NCBI RefSeq assembly: GCF_022829515.1
Contig: NZ_JAKSYL010000229.1
Coordinates: forward strand, 1 to 64,000
Direction of reading: 5' to 3'
DNA from: Methylobacterium sp. J-048
GTDB lineage: Bacteria > Pseudomonadota > Alphaproteobacteria > Rhizobiales > Beijerinckiaceae
DNA length: 64,000 nt
The notes beneath the pieces are model-generated. The model had not been told where the DNA came from and ran no database searches. It was given only the letters and a program-made list of their open reading frames with translations. Position numbers and translations under genes: made by a program. Positions 16,955-26,093 of the stretch are shown here, in pieces. Every line of letters begins with the position of its first letter. Within the stretch, counting starts at the first letter, position 1.

Positions 16955-17698
16955 TCAACCGGTCCCGCCCTCGGGGCCGCGGCCGCGCCGGGGCTTCGGC
17001 GGGCTCGGCTCGGGCTTCGGCGGGGCCGGATCCGCGGGCTTTCCCGACGATGGCCAGAAGGTTTCGAACAGCTCCTGCATCGCCCGGATGTTGTTGCCCT
17101 GAACCTCCGCGCCCGTGCGCATCATCTGCTCGATCATCGCGGAGCCCGCTTCGCCGGCCGTCTCGCTCGGCGATTTCGGGATCGGCTTCGGCGGCACCGG
17201 GGCCGCGGCGGCGCCGGGCATGAACGCCTTGGCCATCTCGCCCCAGGCCGGGCCGAACGGGAACGGCACGGGGGGCGGGGGCGCCGTCGGCCGGGCCTGC
17301 GCCGGCTCGGCCTGCGGCTGGTTGAGCATGACGTGCACGATGCTCGCCACCACGGCGCCGGCCATCATCGGCAGCATCTGGCGCAGCACCTGCGCGCCGA
17401 CGCCGCTGGTGGCCGAGGCCTGGCGCAGCACCGCCTGCATCAGCTGGGCCGAGCCGAACATCTGGGTGAGGGCCTCCAGGCCCTGGGGCGCGGCGGCGCG
17501 GGCGGCGTCCGGCATGCCGAACATCCGAGCGAAGCCGGTCGGATCGAGGCCGGCGCCGCGCTGCAATCCCAAGGTCAGGGCCGGCATCAGCGCCTCGAAG
17601 GCGCGGGTGGTCTGCTCGGGGGTCAGGCCGAATTGCTGGGCCATCGCCTGGATCCCGGCCTCGCCCTGGGCCTGGAACATCTCGAGCGGGTTGAACAT
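16955..17698 (-). CDS. DUF937-like protein with Pro-rich C-terminus
   Basis: 247 residues. The N-terminal half (1-135) is helical and Met/Ala/Gln-rich (FNPLEMFQAQGEAGIQAMAQ, then AFEALMPALTLGLQRG), in keeping with DUF937, and ends in a hydrophobic segment around MMAGAVVASIVHVML. The middle is a Pro/Ala linker, then a short helical segment (IEQMMRTGAEVQGNNIRAMQ) and a basic Pro-rich tail. The layout resembles phasin-like or granule-associated helical proteins, but that is only an impression. No operon partner is apparent. Confidence 0.72.
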   Translation of the reverse strand: MFNPLEMFQAQGEAGIQAMAQQFGLTPEQTTRAFEALMPALTLGLQRGAGLDPTGFARMFGMPDAARAAAPQGLEALTQMFGSAQLMQAVLRQASATSGVGAQVLRQMLPMMAGAVVASIVHVMLNQPQAEPAQARPTAPPPPVPFPFGPAWGEMAKAFMPGAAAAPVPPKPIPKSPSETAGEAGSAMIEQMMRTGAEVQGNNIRAMQELFETFWPSSGKPADPAPPKPEPSPPKPRRGRGPEGGTG

Positions 17699-17844
17699 GA
17701 CGCCTCGTCCCTGTCCCGGTCGAACCGGCCGGGACGGGCCATCGTGACCGGTTGCGCGGCGAAATACCAGTTCCCACGAGAGGAACTTGTGCTCAGTCCG
17801 GTCCCGCCGGGCGATCGGACGGTATTGCGGACCGCACCCGGTTC

Positions 17845-19293
17845 TCAGCTCACCGGCCCGGGATGGGTCTGGCCGGCCGGCAGGGGCGCGGCGCGCTGCG
17901 ATGCCTCGCGGGCGGCCTCCGGCTCGCGGACGCGCCGGCCCCGCGCCTCCAGCCGGTCGACGGTGCGGCGGGCGAGCAGGATGCCCATGACGCCGAAGAT
18001 CAGCGAACCGAGGCCCATCCCGGCGATCACGCCGCGCGGCCCGTGGAGCGCCGCGCCGAGCATCGCGGGCGGCACGGTGCCGAGCGTCGCCCGGCCCCAG
18101 TTCAGCAGGGTCGAGCGGATCGGGAAGCCGAGATTGTTGAACGCGGCGTTGCCCAGGAACAGGAGCCCGTTGAAGAACCAGATCGCGCCACCGGCCAGGC
18201 AGAAGAACCCGAACAGGTCGCGCGCTACGCCGTGCAGCCCGAACAGGGACGCCAGGGGCTCGCGGGCCAGCGCCAGGATCAGCCAGACCACGGCCACGTA
18301 GGCCAGCGTCACCCGGACCGCCTCGCGCAGCACCCCGCGCATCCGGTCGAACCGCCCCGCGCCCCAGTTCTGCGCCAGGATCGGGCCGATCGCCCCCGAC
18401 AGGGCGAACAGGCCCCCGAAGGCCACCGGCGTGAGGCGGTCGATCACGGCGGCGGCCGCCACCGCATCGGCGCCGTAGCCGGCAAAGAGCCGCGCCAGGA
18501 ACGCGCTCGCCACCGAGGGCGCGAGGTTGGTGAGCACCGCCGGCCCTGCGACCGCCGCCAGCACGGGCGCATCGGCGACCATGTCGGCTACCCGCGGCAG
18601 GCCGAGCAGCTGGTGCTGCATGACCCCGCGCAGGCCTACCGCCACGAAGGTCGCCCGCGCCACGCAGACCGCGATCGCCGCGCCCTCGACGCCGAGGCCG
18701 GCGCCGAAGATCAGCAGCGGGTCGAGGAAGGCGGTGACGATCGCGCCGGCGAGCGTCACCATCATGGCCTGCCGCGCCGCGCCGACTGCGCGCAGCAGGC
18801 CGGCGAACAGCATGCCGGCGGCGAGCAGCAGGTTCGAGGGCAGGGTGATGTCCAGGAACAGCTGCGCGACCCGCAGCGTCTCGTCGCTGGCGCCGATCAG
18901 GCTCAGCAGCGGTTCGGACAGGGCGAAGATCAGCAGGGCGATGAGCGCGGCGGCGAGGCTCGCGAGCCCCAGCGCCGAGCTCGACAGCCGCCGCGCCTTG
19001 TCCCGGTCGCCCGCGCCCACCGCCTTGCCGACCAGCGCCCCGGCCGCGATCATCAGGCCGATATTCACCGCGGTGGCGAAGAACTGGACGATCGCCGCGA
19101 AGCCGATCGCCGCCGTGAGCTTCGGGTCGCCGAGCTTCGAGACGTAGAACAGCGACAGCAGGTCGACGACGAAGATCGCCATCAGCCCCACCGAGCCGGT
19201 GGCGGCCATCACGACCACGTGCCGGAGGATCGAGCCGCTGACGAACCGGCCCGCCTCGGCCGGGGGCGGAGTGTCAGGCATCGGGACCGTCAC
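17845..19293 (-). CDS. MATE family efflux transporter
   Basis: 482 residues with about 12 hydrophobic segments arranged as two MatE halves. Typical features are the N-terminal SGSILRHVVVMAATGSVGLM membrane entry and the repeated A-x-A-P and GALVGKAVGAGDRDKAR loop after the second helix. Substrate (drug or cation-coupled organic cation) cannot be inferred. A GTG start at 19293 overlaps the antiporter stop by three bases (GTGA), suggesting coupling; ATG 19281 is an alternative. Confidence 0.92.
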   Translation of the reverse strand: MTVPMPDTPPPAEAGRFVSGSILRHVVVMAATGSVGLMAIFVVDLLSLFYVSKLGDPKLTAAIGFAAIVQFFATAVNIGLMIAAGALVGKAVGAGDRDKARRLSSSALGLASLAAALIALLIFALSEPLLSLIGASDETLRVAQLFLDITLPSNLLLAAGMLFAGLLRAVGAARQAMMVTLAGAIVTAFLDPLLIFGAGLGVEGAAIAVCVARATFVAVGLRGVMQHQLLGLPRVADMVADAPVLAAVAGPAVLTNLAPSVASAFLARLFAGYGADAVAAAAVIDRLTPVAFGGLFALSGAIGPILAQNWGAGRFDRMRGVLREAVRVTLAYVAVVWLILALAREPLASLFGLHGVARDLFGFFCLAGGAIWFFNGLLFLGNAAFNNLGFPIRSTLLNWGRATLGTVPPAMLGAALHGPRGVIAGMGLGSLIFGVMGILLARRTVDRLEARGRRVREPEAAREASQRAAPLPAGQTHPGPVS

Positions 19294-21266
19294 GCATCCC
19301 GGGCGCTGCCTTCCGATTCCAGTTCGGGCTCCGGCTCGATCTCGCTATTGGCCGTATCGGGCTCCTGCGGGGCGAGGGCGGGCTTGTCCAGGACCCGCTC
19401 GGCCGCCTCGCGCCGGTCGCTGCCGATCAGGTCGCGAGTCTCGGTGCTGAGCGCCCGGGCCGGCCGGACCGGCTCGGTCAGCGGCTCGGGCTTCAGCCCC
19501 GCCGCGGCGCCGCGCATCCAGCCGGCGCCCTCCGGCAGGGCGCCGGCCTGCTGCAGCACAAGCCGGGCGATGTCGCGCTTGCGCACGTCCTCGGCCCGGG
19601 CCGCGGCCACCTCCGGCGACAGGCCGAGGCCTTCCAGCGCCGCCCGCCCGAACGCGAGGGCCGATTCCGCGGTCTCGCGGATCTGGAAATCGACGTCCCG
19701 GTTCATCAGCTCGACGGCATGCAGACGGTCGTAGGCGCGCACGAAGGTGCGGACGCTGGAAAACTCCTCGTGCACGATGTCGACGATCTTGAGCGCGCCG
19801 GCGCGGTCGTCCACGCAGATGCAGACCAGCTCGACCCGGCCGATCCCTGCGGCGCGGAGCACGTCGAGCCGTGTGCCGTCGCCGTAATAGATCCGGAAGC
19901 CGAAGCGCGAGGCCGCGCGCAGCTGCTCCACGTCCTTGTCGATCACGGTGACCGGGATGCCCTCGGCGAGCAGCACCTGGGTCAGCACCTGCCCGAACCG
20001 GCCGAAGCCGATCACCAGCACCCTTGCCTCGCCGCTCTCGGCGAGTTCCGCGGAGGGCTCCGACACGTCGACCTGCTCGCGGGCGGTGCGGCGCTCGATC
20101 AGCTTGTCGAGGCCCTTGGCGGCGATCGGGCCGATCAGCATGGTCAGCGCCGCCAGCGCCACCGCGAAGCGCGTCGCCGTGGGACCGGTGAGCCCGAGAT
20201 CCTCCGCCTGGGGCAGCAGCACGAAGGCGAACTCGCCCGCCGGCGCCAGCACGGCCGCGCCGCGGAGCGCCCCGAGGGTGTCGGACCCGAACAGCCGGAA
20301 CAGGCCGGCGACCAGCGCGACCTTGAGCAGGATCGCCCCGAGCGTCGCCCCGAACAGGGCCGGCCAGACCTCCCGCACCAGGCCGCCGTCGATCGACATG
20401 CCGACGCTCATGAAGAACAGGCCGAGCAGCATGCCGCGGAACGGCTCGATCTCGGCCTCGAGCTGGTGGCGGAAGTTCGACTCGGCGAGCAGGATGCCGG
20501 CCAGGAACGCGCCCATCGCCATCGACAGGCCGACCTGCTCCATCAGCAGCGCCGTGCCGAGCACCACCAGGAGCGCCGCCGCGGTCAGCACCTCGCGGGC
20601 GCCGCTGGCCGCCAGCAGCCGGAAGAACGGGTTGAGGCCGTAGCGGCCGACCAGCACCACGGCCAGGATCGCCGCCACCGCCTTGCCGGTGGAGATCGCC
20701 GCCGCCCCGAGCCAGGGGCCGCCGGTCCCGCCGCCCGCCGTGGCCAGCAGCGGCATCAGCGCCAGGATGCCGACCACCGACAGGTCCTGGAACAGCAGCA
20801 CCGCGAAGGCCCGGCCCCCGTAGGCGCTGCCGAGGTCGCCGCGCTCCTCCAGGAGCTGCAGCGCCACCGCGGTGGCCGACAGGGCGAGCGCGATGCCGAT
20901 CACCGAGGCCGCCCCGAGGCTGAGCCCGGCGGCCAGCCCGACGCCGCCCAGCACCAGCGCGCAGGCGACCAGCTGCGCCGCGCCGAGGCCGAAGATGTCC
21001 CGCCGCATCGAGACGAGCTGCGACAGGTGCAATTCCAGCCCGACGATGAACAGCAGCAGCACCACGCCGATCTCGGCGACGCTCGCGGCGGTCTCGGGCT
21101 CGGCGATCAGCGACAGGCCGGACGGTCCGATCAGCACGCCGGCCACGAGGTAGCCGAGCACGGCGCTCTGGCCGATCAGCCGGAACACCGGCACGCCGAT
21201 CACCGCCGCCGCCAGGAAGGTCAGGACCGGCGGCAGGAAGCTCGCATGTTCGACGGGGCTCGCCAT
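19290..21266 (-). CDS. CPA2-family monovalent cation/proton antiporter with RCK domain
   Basis: About 658 residues, KefB/YbaL-like. The membrane half (residues about 8-400) has the Na_H_Exchanger features QSAVLGYLVAGVLIGPSGL, GVVLLLFIVGLEL and ALALSATAVALQLL. The cytoplasmic half has a TrkA-N/RCK domain starting VLVIGFGRFGQVL with the GxGxxG nucleotide-binding loop. The C-terminal 100 residues are an acidic tail of unknown role. The start at 21266 (MASPVEHAS) is chosen because the in-frame upstream extension is hydrophilic and lacks family likeness. Likely role: K+ or Na+ efflux and pH homeostasis. Confidence 0.93.
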   Translation of the reverse strand: MASPVEHASFLPPVLTFLAAAVIGVPVFRLIGQSAVLGYLVAGVLIGPSGLSLIAEPETAASVAEIGVVLLLFIVGLELHLSQLVSMRRDIFGLGAAQLVACALVLGGVGLAAGLSLGAASVIGIALALSATAVALQLLEERGDLGSAYGGRAFAVLLFQDLSVVGILALMPLLATAGGGTGGPWLGAAAISTGKAVAAILAVVLVGRYGLNPFFRLLAASGAREVLTAAALLVVLGTALLMEQVGLSMAMGAFLAGILLAESNFRHQLEAEIEPFRGMLLGLFFMSVGMSIDGGLVREVWPALFGATLGAILLKVALVAGLFRLFGSDTLGALRGAAVLAPAGEFAFVLLPQAEDLGLTGPTATRFAVALAALTMLIGPIAAKGLDKLIERRTAREQVDVSEPSAELAESGEARVLVIGFGRFGQVLTQVLLAEGIPVTVIDKDVEQLRAASRFGFRIYYGDGTRLDVLRAAGIGRVELVCICVDDRAGALKIVDIVHEEFSSVRTFVRAYDRLHAVELMNRDVDFQIRETAESALAFGRAALEGLGLSPEVAAARAEDVRKRDIARLVLQQAGALPEGAGWMRGAAAGLKPEPLTEPVRPARALSTETRDLIGSDRREAAERVLDKPALAPQEPDTANSEIEPEPELESEGSARDA

Positions 21267-21390
21267 GCAGATCTTCTCGGCGGATGGCTTCGGGTTCGTG
21301 GGCGCAGGTTCCGGCTTAGCGCGCGCGGCGCCGCGATGCGAGATGTGCGGGGGTGCCGTTCGGCACAAGCGGGGCCCGGATGGTGCCAGA

Positions 21391-23166
21391 TCACCCCAGC
21401 AGCCGCGACCGCGCCCGGCGCGAGCCGTCGATGAACTCGAAGCCGCCGGCCGCGCTCAGCATGTGCAGGCGGGAGCCGGGCCAGGCCGCCCCGGGGCCGA
21501 GGCGGGTCTCGACCCGCTGCTCGTAGCCGTCGGCGTCGAGCCGCAGGATCCGGGCGAGGCCGAGCGCCGCGCCGTAGCCCCGGCGGCAATCCTGCACCGG
21601 CCGGATCAGGGCGCCGTCGCGCGCCACGATCGGCCCGGCCGCCCGGGCCGAGCCGACATCGATCAGCACGGGGTTGCGCGGGTGCGGCGTCCAGGGGCCG
21701 CGGAAATCCGGTGCGTGCCAGAGGTGGAGGGTATCGGAATAGCTGCCCCCGCCCGACCGGACCGTGGCGAACATCCACCAGCACCCGTCGTGGCGGAGCA
21801 ACGTGGCGTCACCCGCGACCACGTGATCGACCAGCACGGCCTCGTGCACCCAACCCCCCGGGAAGGCCGTGGCCCGATAGAGGTCGATCGTGCCCGAGGC
21901 GTGGGATTCCGGGATCATCCAGACCGCTCCGTCCGCCTCGAACACGAACGGGTAGGACAGGTGGGTCTCGAGTTCCAGCACCGGCTCCGGGCGGCCGCGC
22001 GGCCCGGATTCGTCGAAGCGCAGGGCGGAAATCACGCCCTTGCCGCGGCGATAATCGAATTCCTCGACGAACAGGGTGACGGACCCGCCATGCGCGATGG
22101 CGAACGGGTCGGCGTAGAAGCGCCGCCCGTCATCGGGCAGGTCCGTCCAGCCGCCCGCGGGGTGGCGGCGCAGATCGATCAGGTCGGGGCCGACCACCCG
22201 CCGCCAGCCGACCCGCCATTGTGGGCTGTCGAAGCAGAGCGCGTAGAGCCTGCGGGCGATCTGCCGGGCCAGTCCGCTCGCCGCGCGCCGGCTGACGCCG
22301 AGACCGCCGAGGTCGAAGCGCGATCCCGGTTGCAGCGGCGCCTCGGTCCCGTCCGGCAGGTGCGTCGAGGCGGCGCCGTCGAGGGCGGCGGCGATCAGCG
22401 TGATGATCCGGGCGAGGTAATCCTCGAAGGCGACCAGCATCACCGTGTGGGATTCGGCGCCGAGGCGCCCGACCGCCACCGGAGCGCCCTCTGAGCCCCG
22501 CAGGGCGGCGACTGGCGCGCGCCCGGCGAACAGGGCGGCGAGGAGGCCGGCCTCGCCCGGCATCCCGTCGAAATCGAGCCTCCAGACCGGCTGCGCCGCG
22601 TCGGCGGTCGCGTCGGACCCGGCCTGGGCGCCCGAGAGATCGAGGACGAGGTCGGGATTGTCCGCCGCGACCTCGGTGCCGTAGGCCGCGAACGCCATCG
22701 GCTCGGCCGCGGTGGCGAGGCCCGGGCGGGGCAGGCCGTGGATCGCCGCTTCCAGGCGAAACAGCAGCTCGGCATTGGGTGGCAGGTCGTGCGCACCGGC
22801 GACCCAAACGACCCGCAGCCGCCGATCGGGTCGCTGGCCGAGCTGGTCGAGGAGGCGGATGTGCCAGCCGCGCAGGGTCCGGCGGTCGAGCCGCACGGTG
22901 ATCTGCCGCGCCACAGGTCGCAGCGCGATCGTCCCGCGTCCCGGGTGGTCCGCGCCCCCGATCGACCGCTCCATCAGGCGGACGACGCTGTCGGGCTTCG
23001 CGCGGGCTGCGTCCCGAAGGCCGGCCGCCCCCGTCTCGAACGAGGCTGTCTCCTGCGGCGTGTCGAATCCCGTAGCGACGCTCACCGCGAATCCAGACCC
23101 TGAAGACCCTCGAGGACAACCAACGATACGGTTGTCGTCTGAACGAATGCTATCGCTCCGTGGCAC
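21391..23166 (-). CDS. Two-domain protein with C-terminal GH43-like beta-propeller
   Basis: Up to 591 residues. The C-terminal 270 residues look like a GH43/DUF377-type five-bladed propeller: RRFYADPFAIAHGG, EFDYRRGKGVIS, LSYPFVFEADGAVWMIPE and GCWWMFATVRSGGGSY are repeated blade motifs seen in glucosamine inositolphosphorylceramide transferase-like proteins. The N-terminal half is Arg/Ala-rich and recalls formyltransferase-like enzymes (VWVAGAHDLPPN, then a PxxWRLDFDGMPG segment) but lacks a clear active site. The start is uncertain (GTG at 23166 or 23085). A glycan or lipid-modifying role is an inference only. Confidence 0.7.
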   Translation of the reverse strand: MPRSDSIRSDDNRIVGCPRGSSGSGFAVSVATGFDTPQETASFETGAAGLRDAARAKPDSVVRLMERSIGGADHPGRGTIALRPVARQITVRLDRRTLRGWHIRLLDQLGQRPDRRLRVVWVAGAHDLPPNAELLFRLEAAIHGLPRPGLATAAEPMAFAAYGTEVAADNPDLVLDLSGAQAGSDATADAAQPVWRLDFDGMPGEAGLLAALFAGRAPVAALRGSEGAPVAVGRLGAESHTVMLVAFEDYLARIITLIAAALDGAASTHLPDGTEAPLQPGSRFDLGGLGVSRRAASGLARQIARRLYALCFDSPQWRVGWRRVVGPDLIDLRRHPAGGWTDLPDDGRRFYADPFAIAHGGSVTLFVEEFDYRRGKGVISALRFDESGPRGRPEPVLELETHLSYPFVFEADGAVWMIPESHASGTIDLYRATAFPGGWVHEAVLVDHVVAGDATLLRHDGCWWMFATVRSGGGSYSDTLHLWHAPDFRGPWTPHPRNPVLIDVGSARAAGPIVARDGALIRPVQDCRRGYGAALGLARILRLDADGYEQRVETRLGPGAAWPGSRLHMLSAAGGFEFIDGSRRARSRLLG

Positions 23167-23376
23167 GATCCAACAAGTCCGGCGGCCTCGTCACTGTTCC
23201 GGTCGGTTGATTCTGATCGGACTCTGTTGAGGAACAAAATGACCCGCGTTTCGCACGCCGCGATAACCCGCCGTTACGCGGCCGTGATACCATGCCACGT
23301 GGCGATCCCGACCTCCCTCGGGAACCCGCGGATCGGCTTGGCGGTTCGCCCGTGAGATGTGATGCGGAGACACGAC

Positions 23377-23667
23377 ATGACACGCAAGATGATGCCGCTG
23401 GCCGCGATGCTGCTCATCGGCCTCCCGAGCGCCGCCTTCGCCTGGGGCGGCGGCGGTGGCGGCGGTGACAGCGGCAGCGGGCTCTCGCCCTACGCGGCGC
23501 TGAGCGGCAACGACCGTTCGGCCGGCGTCAACAACGGCAATTACCGCGACCCGGCCCTCGACCCGTATATCCGCGCCTACGATCCCGAGGCCGCGGCCCG
23601 CGCCGCGACGCCGCCGGCCGCCCAGCCGCGCCTGCGCATGCGGCCGTATTACGGCTATCCGTACTGA
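23377..23667 (+). CDS. Small exported Gly-rich protein
   Basis: 96 residues. A signal peptide (RKMMPLAAMLLIGLPSAAFA) is followed by a mature region beginning WGGGGGGGD, then an Asn/Tyr/Pro-rich middle and an Arg/Tyr-rich end (MRPYYGYPY). GGAG lies eight bases before the ATG at 23377, favouring it over an upstream ATG at 23359. Probably periplasmic or surface-associated; the function is not known. Confidence 0.75.
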   Translation: MTRKMMPLAAMLLIGLPSAAFAWGGGGGGGDSGSGLSPYAALSGNDRSAGVNNGNYRDPALDPYIRAYDPEAAARAATPPAAQPRLRMRPYYGYPY

Positions 23668-23715
23668 GGAACGTGCGTTCCGCCGGGCCCCGGATCGGGT
23701 GCCCCGGCGGTTGCG

Positions 23716-24150
23716 TCAGGACTTCTCTGCCGTGGCGCTCCGGACCCGCTTGAGCACCCAATGGCCGCCGGACGGCTTGCAGCCGGTGCCGCGCACGAAG
23801 CGGCTGCGGCCCGGGCCGATCACCGAAGCCAGAAAATTGCGGCAGATCAGATCGTCGGCCACGTAGGGCAGGCCGGTCGGGTTGACCGCGCCGTACAGGC
23901 CGGTCTCCGGGTTGTCCCACTTCACCGGACGGCCGTTGCCCTGTGGATCGAGGGCGACCGACAAGGCCGCGCGGGCGCGCCGCCAATCCTCCTCGCCGAG
24001 ATCGCCGCCGAAGCTCGCCGGCCGCTTCTCGATGCTGCCGGTGACCACGGGCTCCTCGGCCACGGGGGGCGCCTCCGCGGGCTCGCCGCGGAACACGAGC
24101 AGCGGCTGGCTGCAGCCGCACAGGAGCACCGCCAGCGACGCGGCTGTCAT
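23716..24150 (-). CDS. Putative lipoprotein, surface-antigen-like
   Basis: About 144 residues from the internal start at 24150 (MTAASLAVLLCGCSQ), which gives a lipoprotein signal peptide with a lipobox ending CGC. The C-terminal half (ALSVALDPQGNGRPVKWDNPETGLYG, then CRNFLAS and a Cys-containing end) is reminiscent of the RT0821/Lpp0805-type surface proteins. An earlier in-frame start at 24204 would add 18 basic residues. It is divergent from pdxH, whose start region overlaps that extension. Confidence 0.75.
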   Translation of the reverse strand: MTAASLAVLLCGCSQPLLVFRGEPAEAPPVAEEPVVTGSIEKRPASFGGDLGEEDWRRARAALSVALDPQGNGRPVKWDNPETGLYGAVNPTGLPYVADDLICRNFLASVIGPGRSRFVRGTGCKPSGGHWVLKRVRSATAEKS

Positions 24151-24242
24151 CGCCACAGGGACGCGCAACCGTCGGCTTGGCTCTTTACACGCGCATCGCC
24201 GCATTACACCTGACTCACGACGGGCTATCCGCTCGACCGAAC

Positions 24243-24938
24243 ATGCCGATGTCGGTGCCCCCTCAGGCCCTTGACGCGGCGGGCAGGAGTCTTGCCGTGG
24301 ATCAGTTAAGGACCGATGACCCGAAGGCCGGTGCGGCTGCCCCGACCTCGGACTTTACCCTGAGCGACGACCCCGTCGCGCTGTTCGACGCCTGGATGCG
24401 CGAGGCGCAGGCCGCCGAGCCTGAGGACCCGAACGCGATGGCGCTGGCCACCGCGGGGTCGGACGGGCTGCCCGACGTGCGCATGGTGCTGCTCAAGGGC
24501 TTCGACGCGCGCGGCTTCGTGTTCTACACCAACGTCCAGTCCGCCAAGGGCGAGGAGTTGGCCCAGAACCCGCAGGCCGCCCTGGTGCTGCACTGGAAGA
24601 GCCTGCGCCGGCAGATCCGCGCCCGCGGGCCGGTCTCGCCGGTGACGCCGGAGGAGGCGGACGCCTATTTCGAGAGCCGCCGCCGGGAGAGCCGGCTCGG
24701 CGCCATCGCCAGTCGCCAGTCCCGCCCGCTCACCGACCGCGCCACGCTGATGGCCGAGGTGACGGAGCTCGCCGCCCGCTACGAGGACGGCCCGATCCCC
24801 CGGCCGGAGCACTGGACCGGCTTCCGCATCGCCCCGGTGTCGCTGGAATTCTGGCAGAACGGCGATTACCGCCTGCACGACCGGGTCCGCTTCACCCGCG
24901 CCGGCGACGGCTGGAGCCGGTCGCGGCTGTATCCGTAG
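24243..24938 (+). CDS. pdxH: Pyridoxine/pyridoxamine 5'-phosphate oxidase
   Basis: FMN enzyme oxidising PNP or PMP to pyridoxal phosphate. About 231 residues from the preferred start at 24243 (an in-frame ATG at 24177 would read through the divergent gene's 5' end). Motifs include RMVLLKGFDARGFVFYTN (FMN binding), HWKSLRRQIRARGPV, ESRRRESRLGAIASRQS and the C-terminal SRLYP, all diagnostic. It is followed within a few bases by a multi-hairpin repeat that may serve as the terminator, and converges with bL25. Confidence 0.96.
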   Translation: MPMSVPPQALDAAGRSLAVDQLRTDDPKAGAAAPTSDFTLSDDPVALFDAWMREAQAAEPEDPNAMALATAGSDGLPDVRMVLLKGFDARGFVFYTNVQSAKGEELAQNPQAALVLHWKSLRRQIRARGPVSPVTPEEADAYFESRRRESRLGAIASRQSRPLTDRATLMAEVTELAARYEDGPIPRPEHWTGFRIAPVSLEFWQNGDYRLHDRVRFTRAGDGWSRSRLYP

Positions 24939-24941
24939 CAA

Positions 24942-25069
24942 AGTCCCGGTTTCAAAAGGTCCGAGACCGTTTGCGGGTGGAGGGCAGCGCCCTGCTGTCG
25001 GGCTTCGCCCGATACATCGGGGGCTCCGCCCCCGAACCCCGCCAAAGGGCTGAGCCCTTTGGGAGCCCA
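24942..25069 (+). repeat. Four-hairpin 3'-end repeat, copy 1
   Basis: Starts TCCCGGTTTCAAAAGGTCC and ends with the stem AAAGGGCTGAGCCCTTT. Between are stems AGGGCAGCGCCCT and a GGGGCTCCGCCCC stem, then AACCCCGCC. The same order occurs at 32750-32867 (inverted) and 41971-42075, with partial copies at 49370-49428 and 63457-63512. It lies immediately after pdxH. Confidence 0.9.
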
Positions 25070-25097
25070 TAGACCTGGCGGTGCCCCCTGAAACGAA

Positions 25098-25125
25098 GAG
25101 AGCCCCGGCGGGGGCCGGGGCTCTC
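25098..25125 (-). terminator. Terminator of the bL25 gene
   Basis: GAGAGCCCCGGC (25098-25109) pairs perfectly with GCCGGGGCTCTC (25114-25125), 12-bp stem with a 4-base loop. On the minus strand it is followed by TTCGTTTC. It lies 25 bases past the bL25 stop. Confidence 0.8.
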
Positions 25126-25150
25126 GACGCGACGTGAAGTGCGACGAGGC

Positions 25151-25837
25151 TCAGGCCTCCTCGCCGTCCTTCTTCTCTTCGTCCTCGGACGCCTCTTCGG
25201 CCTTCTCCTCGGCGGCCTCGGCCGACTGCGCCTCGGCGATCGCGGCCTCCTCGGCCTCGACCTCGGCGCCCAGCACGGTCGGCGGCACGATGTTGGCGAC
25301 CGGATCGTGGGGCTCGCCGGTGTGCGTGCCGGCCGGGATCTTGACGTCGGAGACGTGGATCACGTCGCCGATCTGGCGGCCGGTCAGGTCGACCTCGATC
25401 GCGTCCGGGATCTGGTCCGGGGCGACCTCGAGGGTCAGGGTATGGGCGACGATGTTGAGGGTGCCGCCGAGCTTCTTGATGCCGGGGGCCGCGTCCTCGT
25501 TGATGAAGTGCACCGGCACCTCGACGGTCACGGTCTGACCGGAGACGACGCGCAGGAAGTCGACATGCAGCGGCACGCCGCTGACCGGGTCGAGCTGGAA
25601 GTCGCGCGGGATCGCCCGAACGGTCTTGCCGCCGGCCTTGATCTCGAACAGCGTGGTCTTGAACCCGCCGGCGTAGATCAGGGTGCGGGCGCGGACGAGA
25701 TCGATGGCGATGGCTTGCGGCGGCTGGCCGCCTCCGTACACGACGGCGGGAACTTGACCCTGGCGACGAACGGCCCGGGCGGCCCCCTTGCCGACCCGGT
25801 CGCGTGCCACGGCCTCAAGCGTCTTGACTGCGCTCAT
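25151..25837 (-). CDS. rplY: Large-subunit ribosomal protein bL25, Ctc long form
   Basis: Binds 5S rRNA in the 50S subunit; the long Ctc form carries an added C-terminal beta domain and is linked to general stress in some bacteria. The 228-residue protein starts MSAVKTLEAVARDRVGKGAA, the family N-terminus, followed by VPAVVYGGGQPPQAIAID and the TL5-like domain (DPVSGVPLHVDFLRVV). The C-terminus is an acidic Glu/Ala tail. AAGGATC precedes the ATG. A hairpin with a T-tract lies 34-64 bases upstream, possibly a leader attenuator. Confidence 0.95.
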   Translation of the reverse strand: MSAVKTLEAVARDRVGKGAARAVRRQGQVPAVVYGGGQPPQAIAIDLVRARTLIYAGGFKTTLFEIKAGGKTVRAIPRDFQLDPVSGVPLHVDFLRVVSGQTVTVEVPVHFINEDAAPGIKKLGGTLNIVAHTLTLEVAPDQIPDAIEVDLTGRQIGDVIHVSDVKIPAGTHTGEPHDPVANIVPPTVLGAEVEAEEAAIAEAQSAEAAEEKAEEASEDEEKKDGEEA

Positions 25838-25870
25838 GGCGTGATCCTTCAAAATGATGTTGGGACCCGG

Positions 25871-25901
25871 AAAACGAAAAAGCCGCCCGACGCGGACGGC
25901 T
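25871..25901 (-). promoter_or_regulatory. Candidate transcription attenuator in the bL25 leader
   Basis: On the minus strand AGCCGTCC, five bases, GGGCGGCT forms an 8-bp stem (one G-T pair), followed directly by TTTTTCGTTTTCC, a good intrinsic-terminator shape. It ends 34 bases before the bL25 start. No minus-strand gene lies within 890 bases upstream that it would otherwise serve. Confidence 0.6.
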
Positions 25902-26093
25902 GTGACCTTTCCGGTGCGCCCCTGCCTCCAAGGGTGTCGGAGGGCGCGCGGTGCGCATACACGGATGGGGGCGGATTGGCAATGTTCGGGTGGGGCCGCC
26001 GATCACGCCGCAGTCGCTTTGCGTGCGGGCATGCTCGAGGCCGAATGGCGCTCTCACAGTGATCCGGCTGGATCGGTTGCTGCTCGTTCCGCG

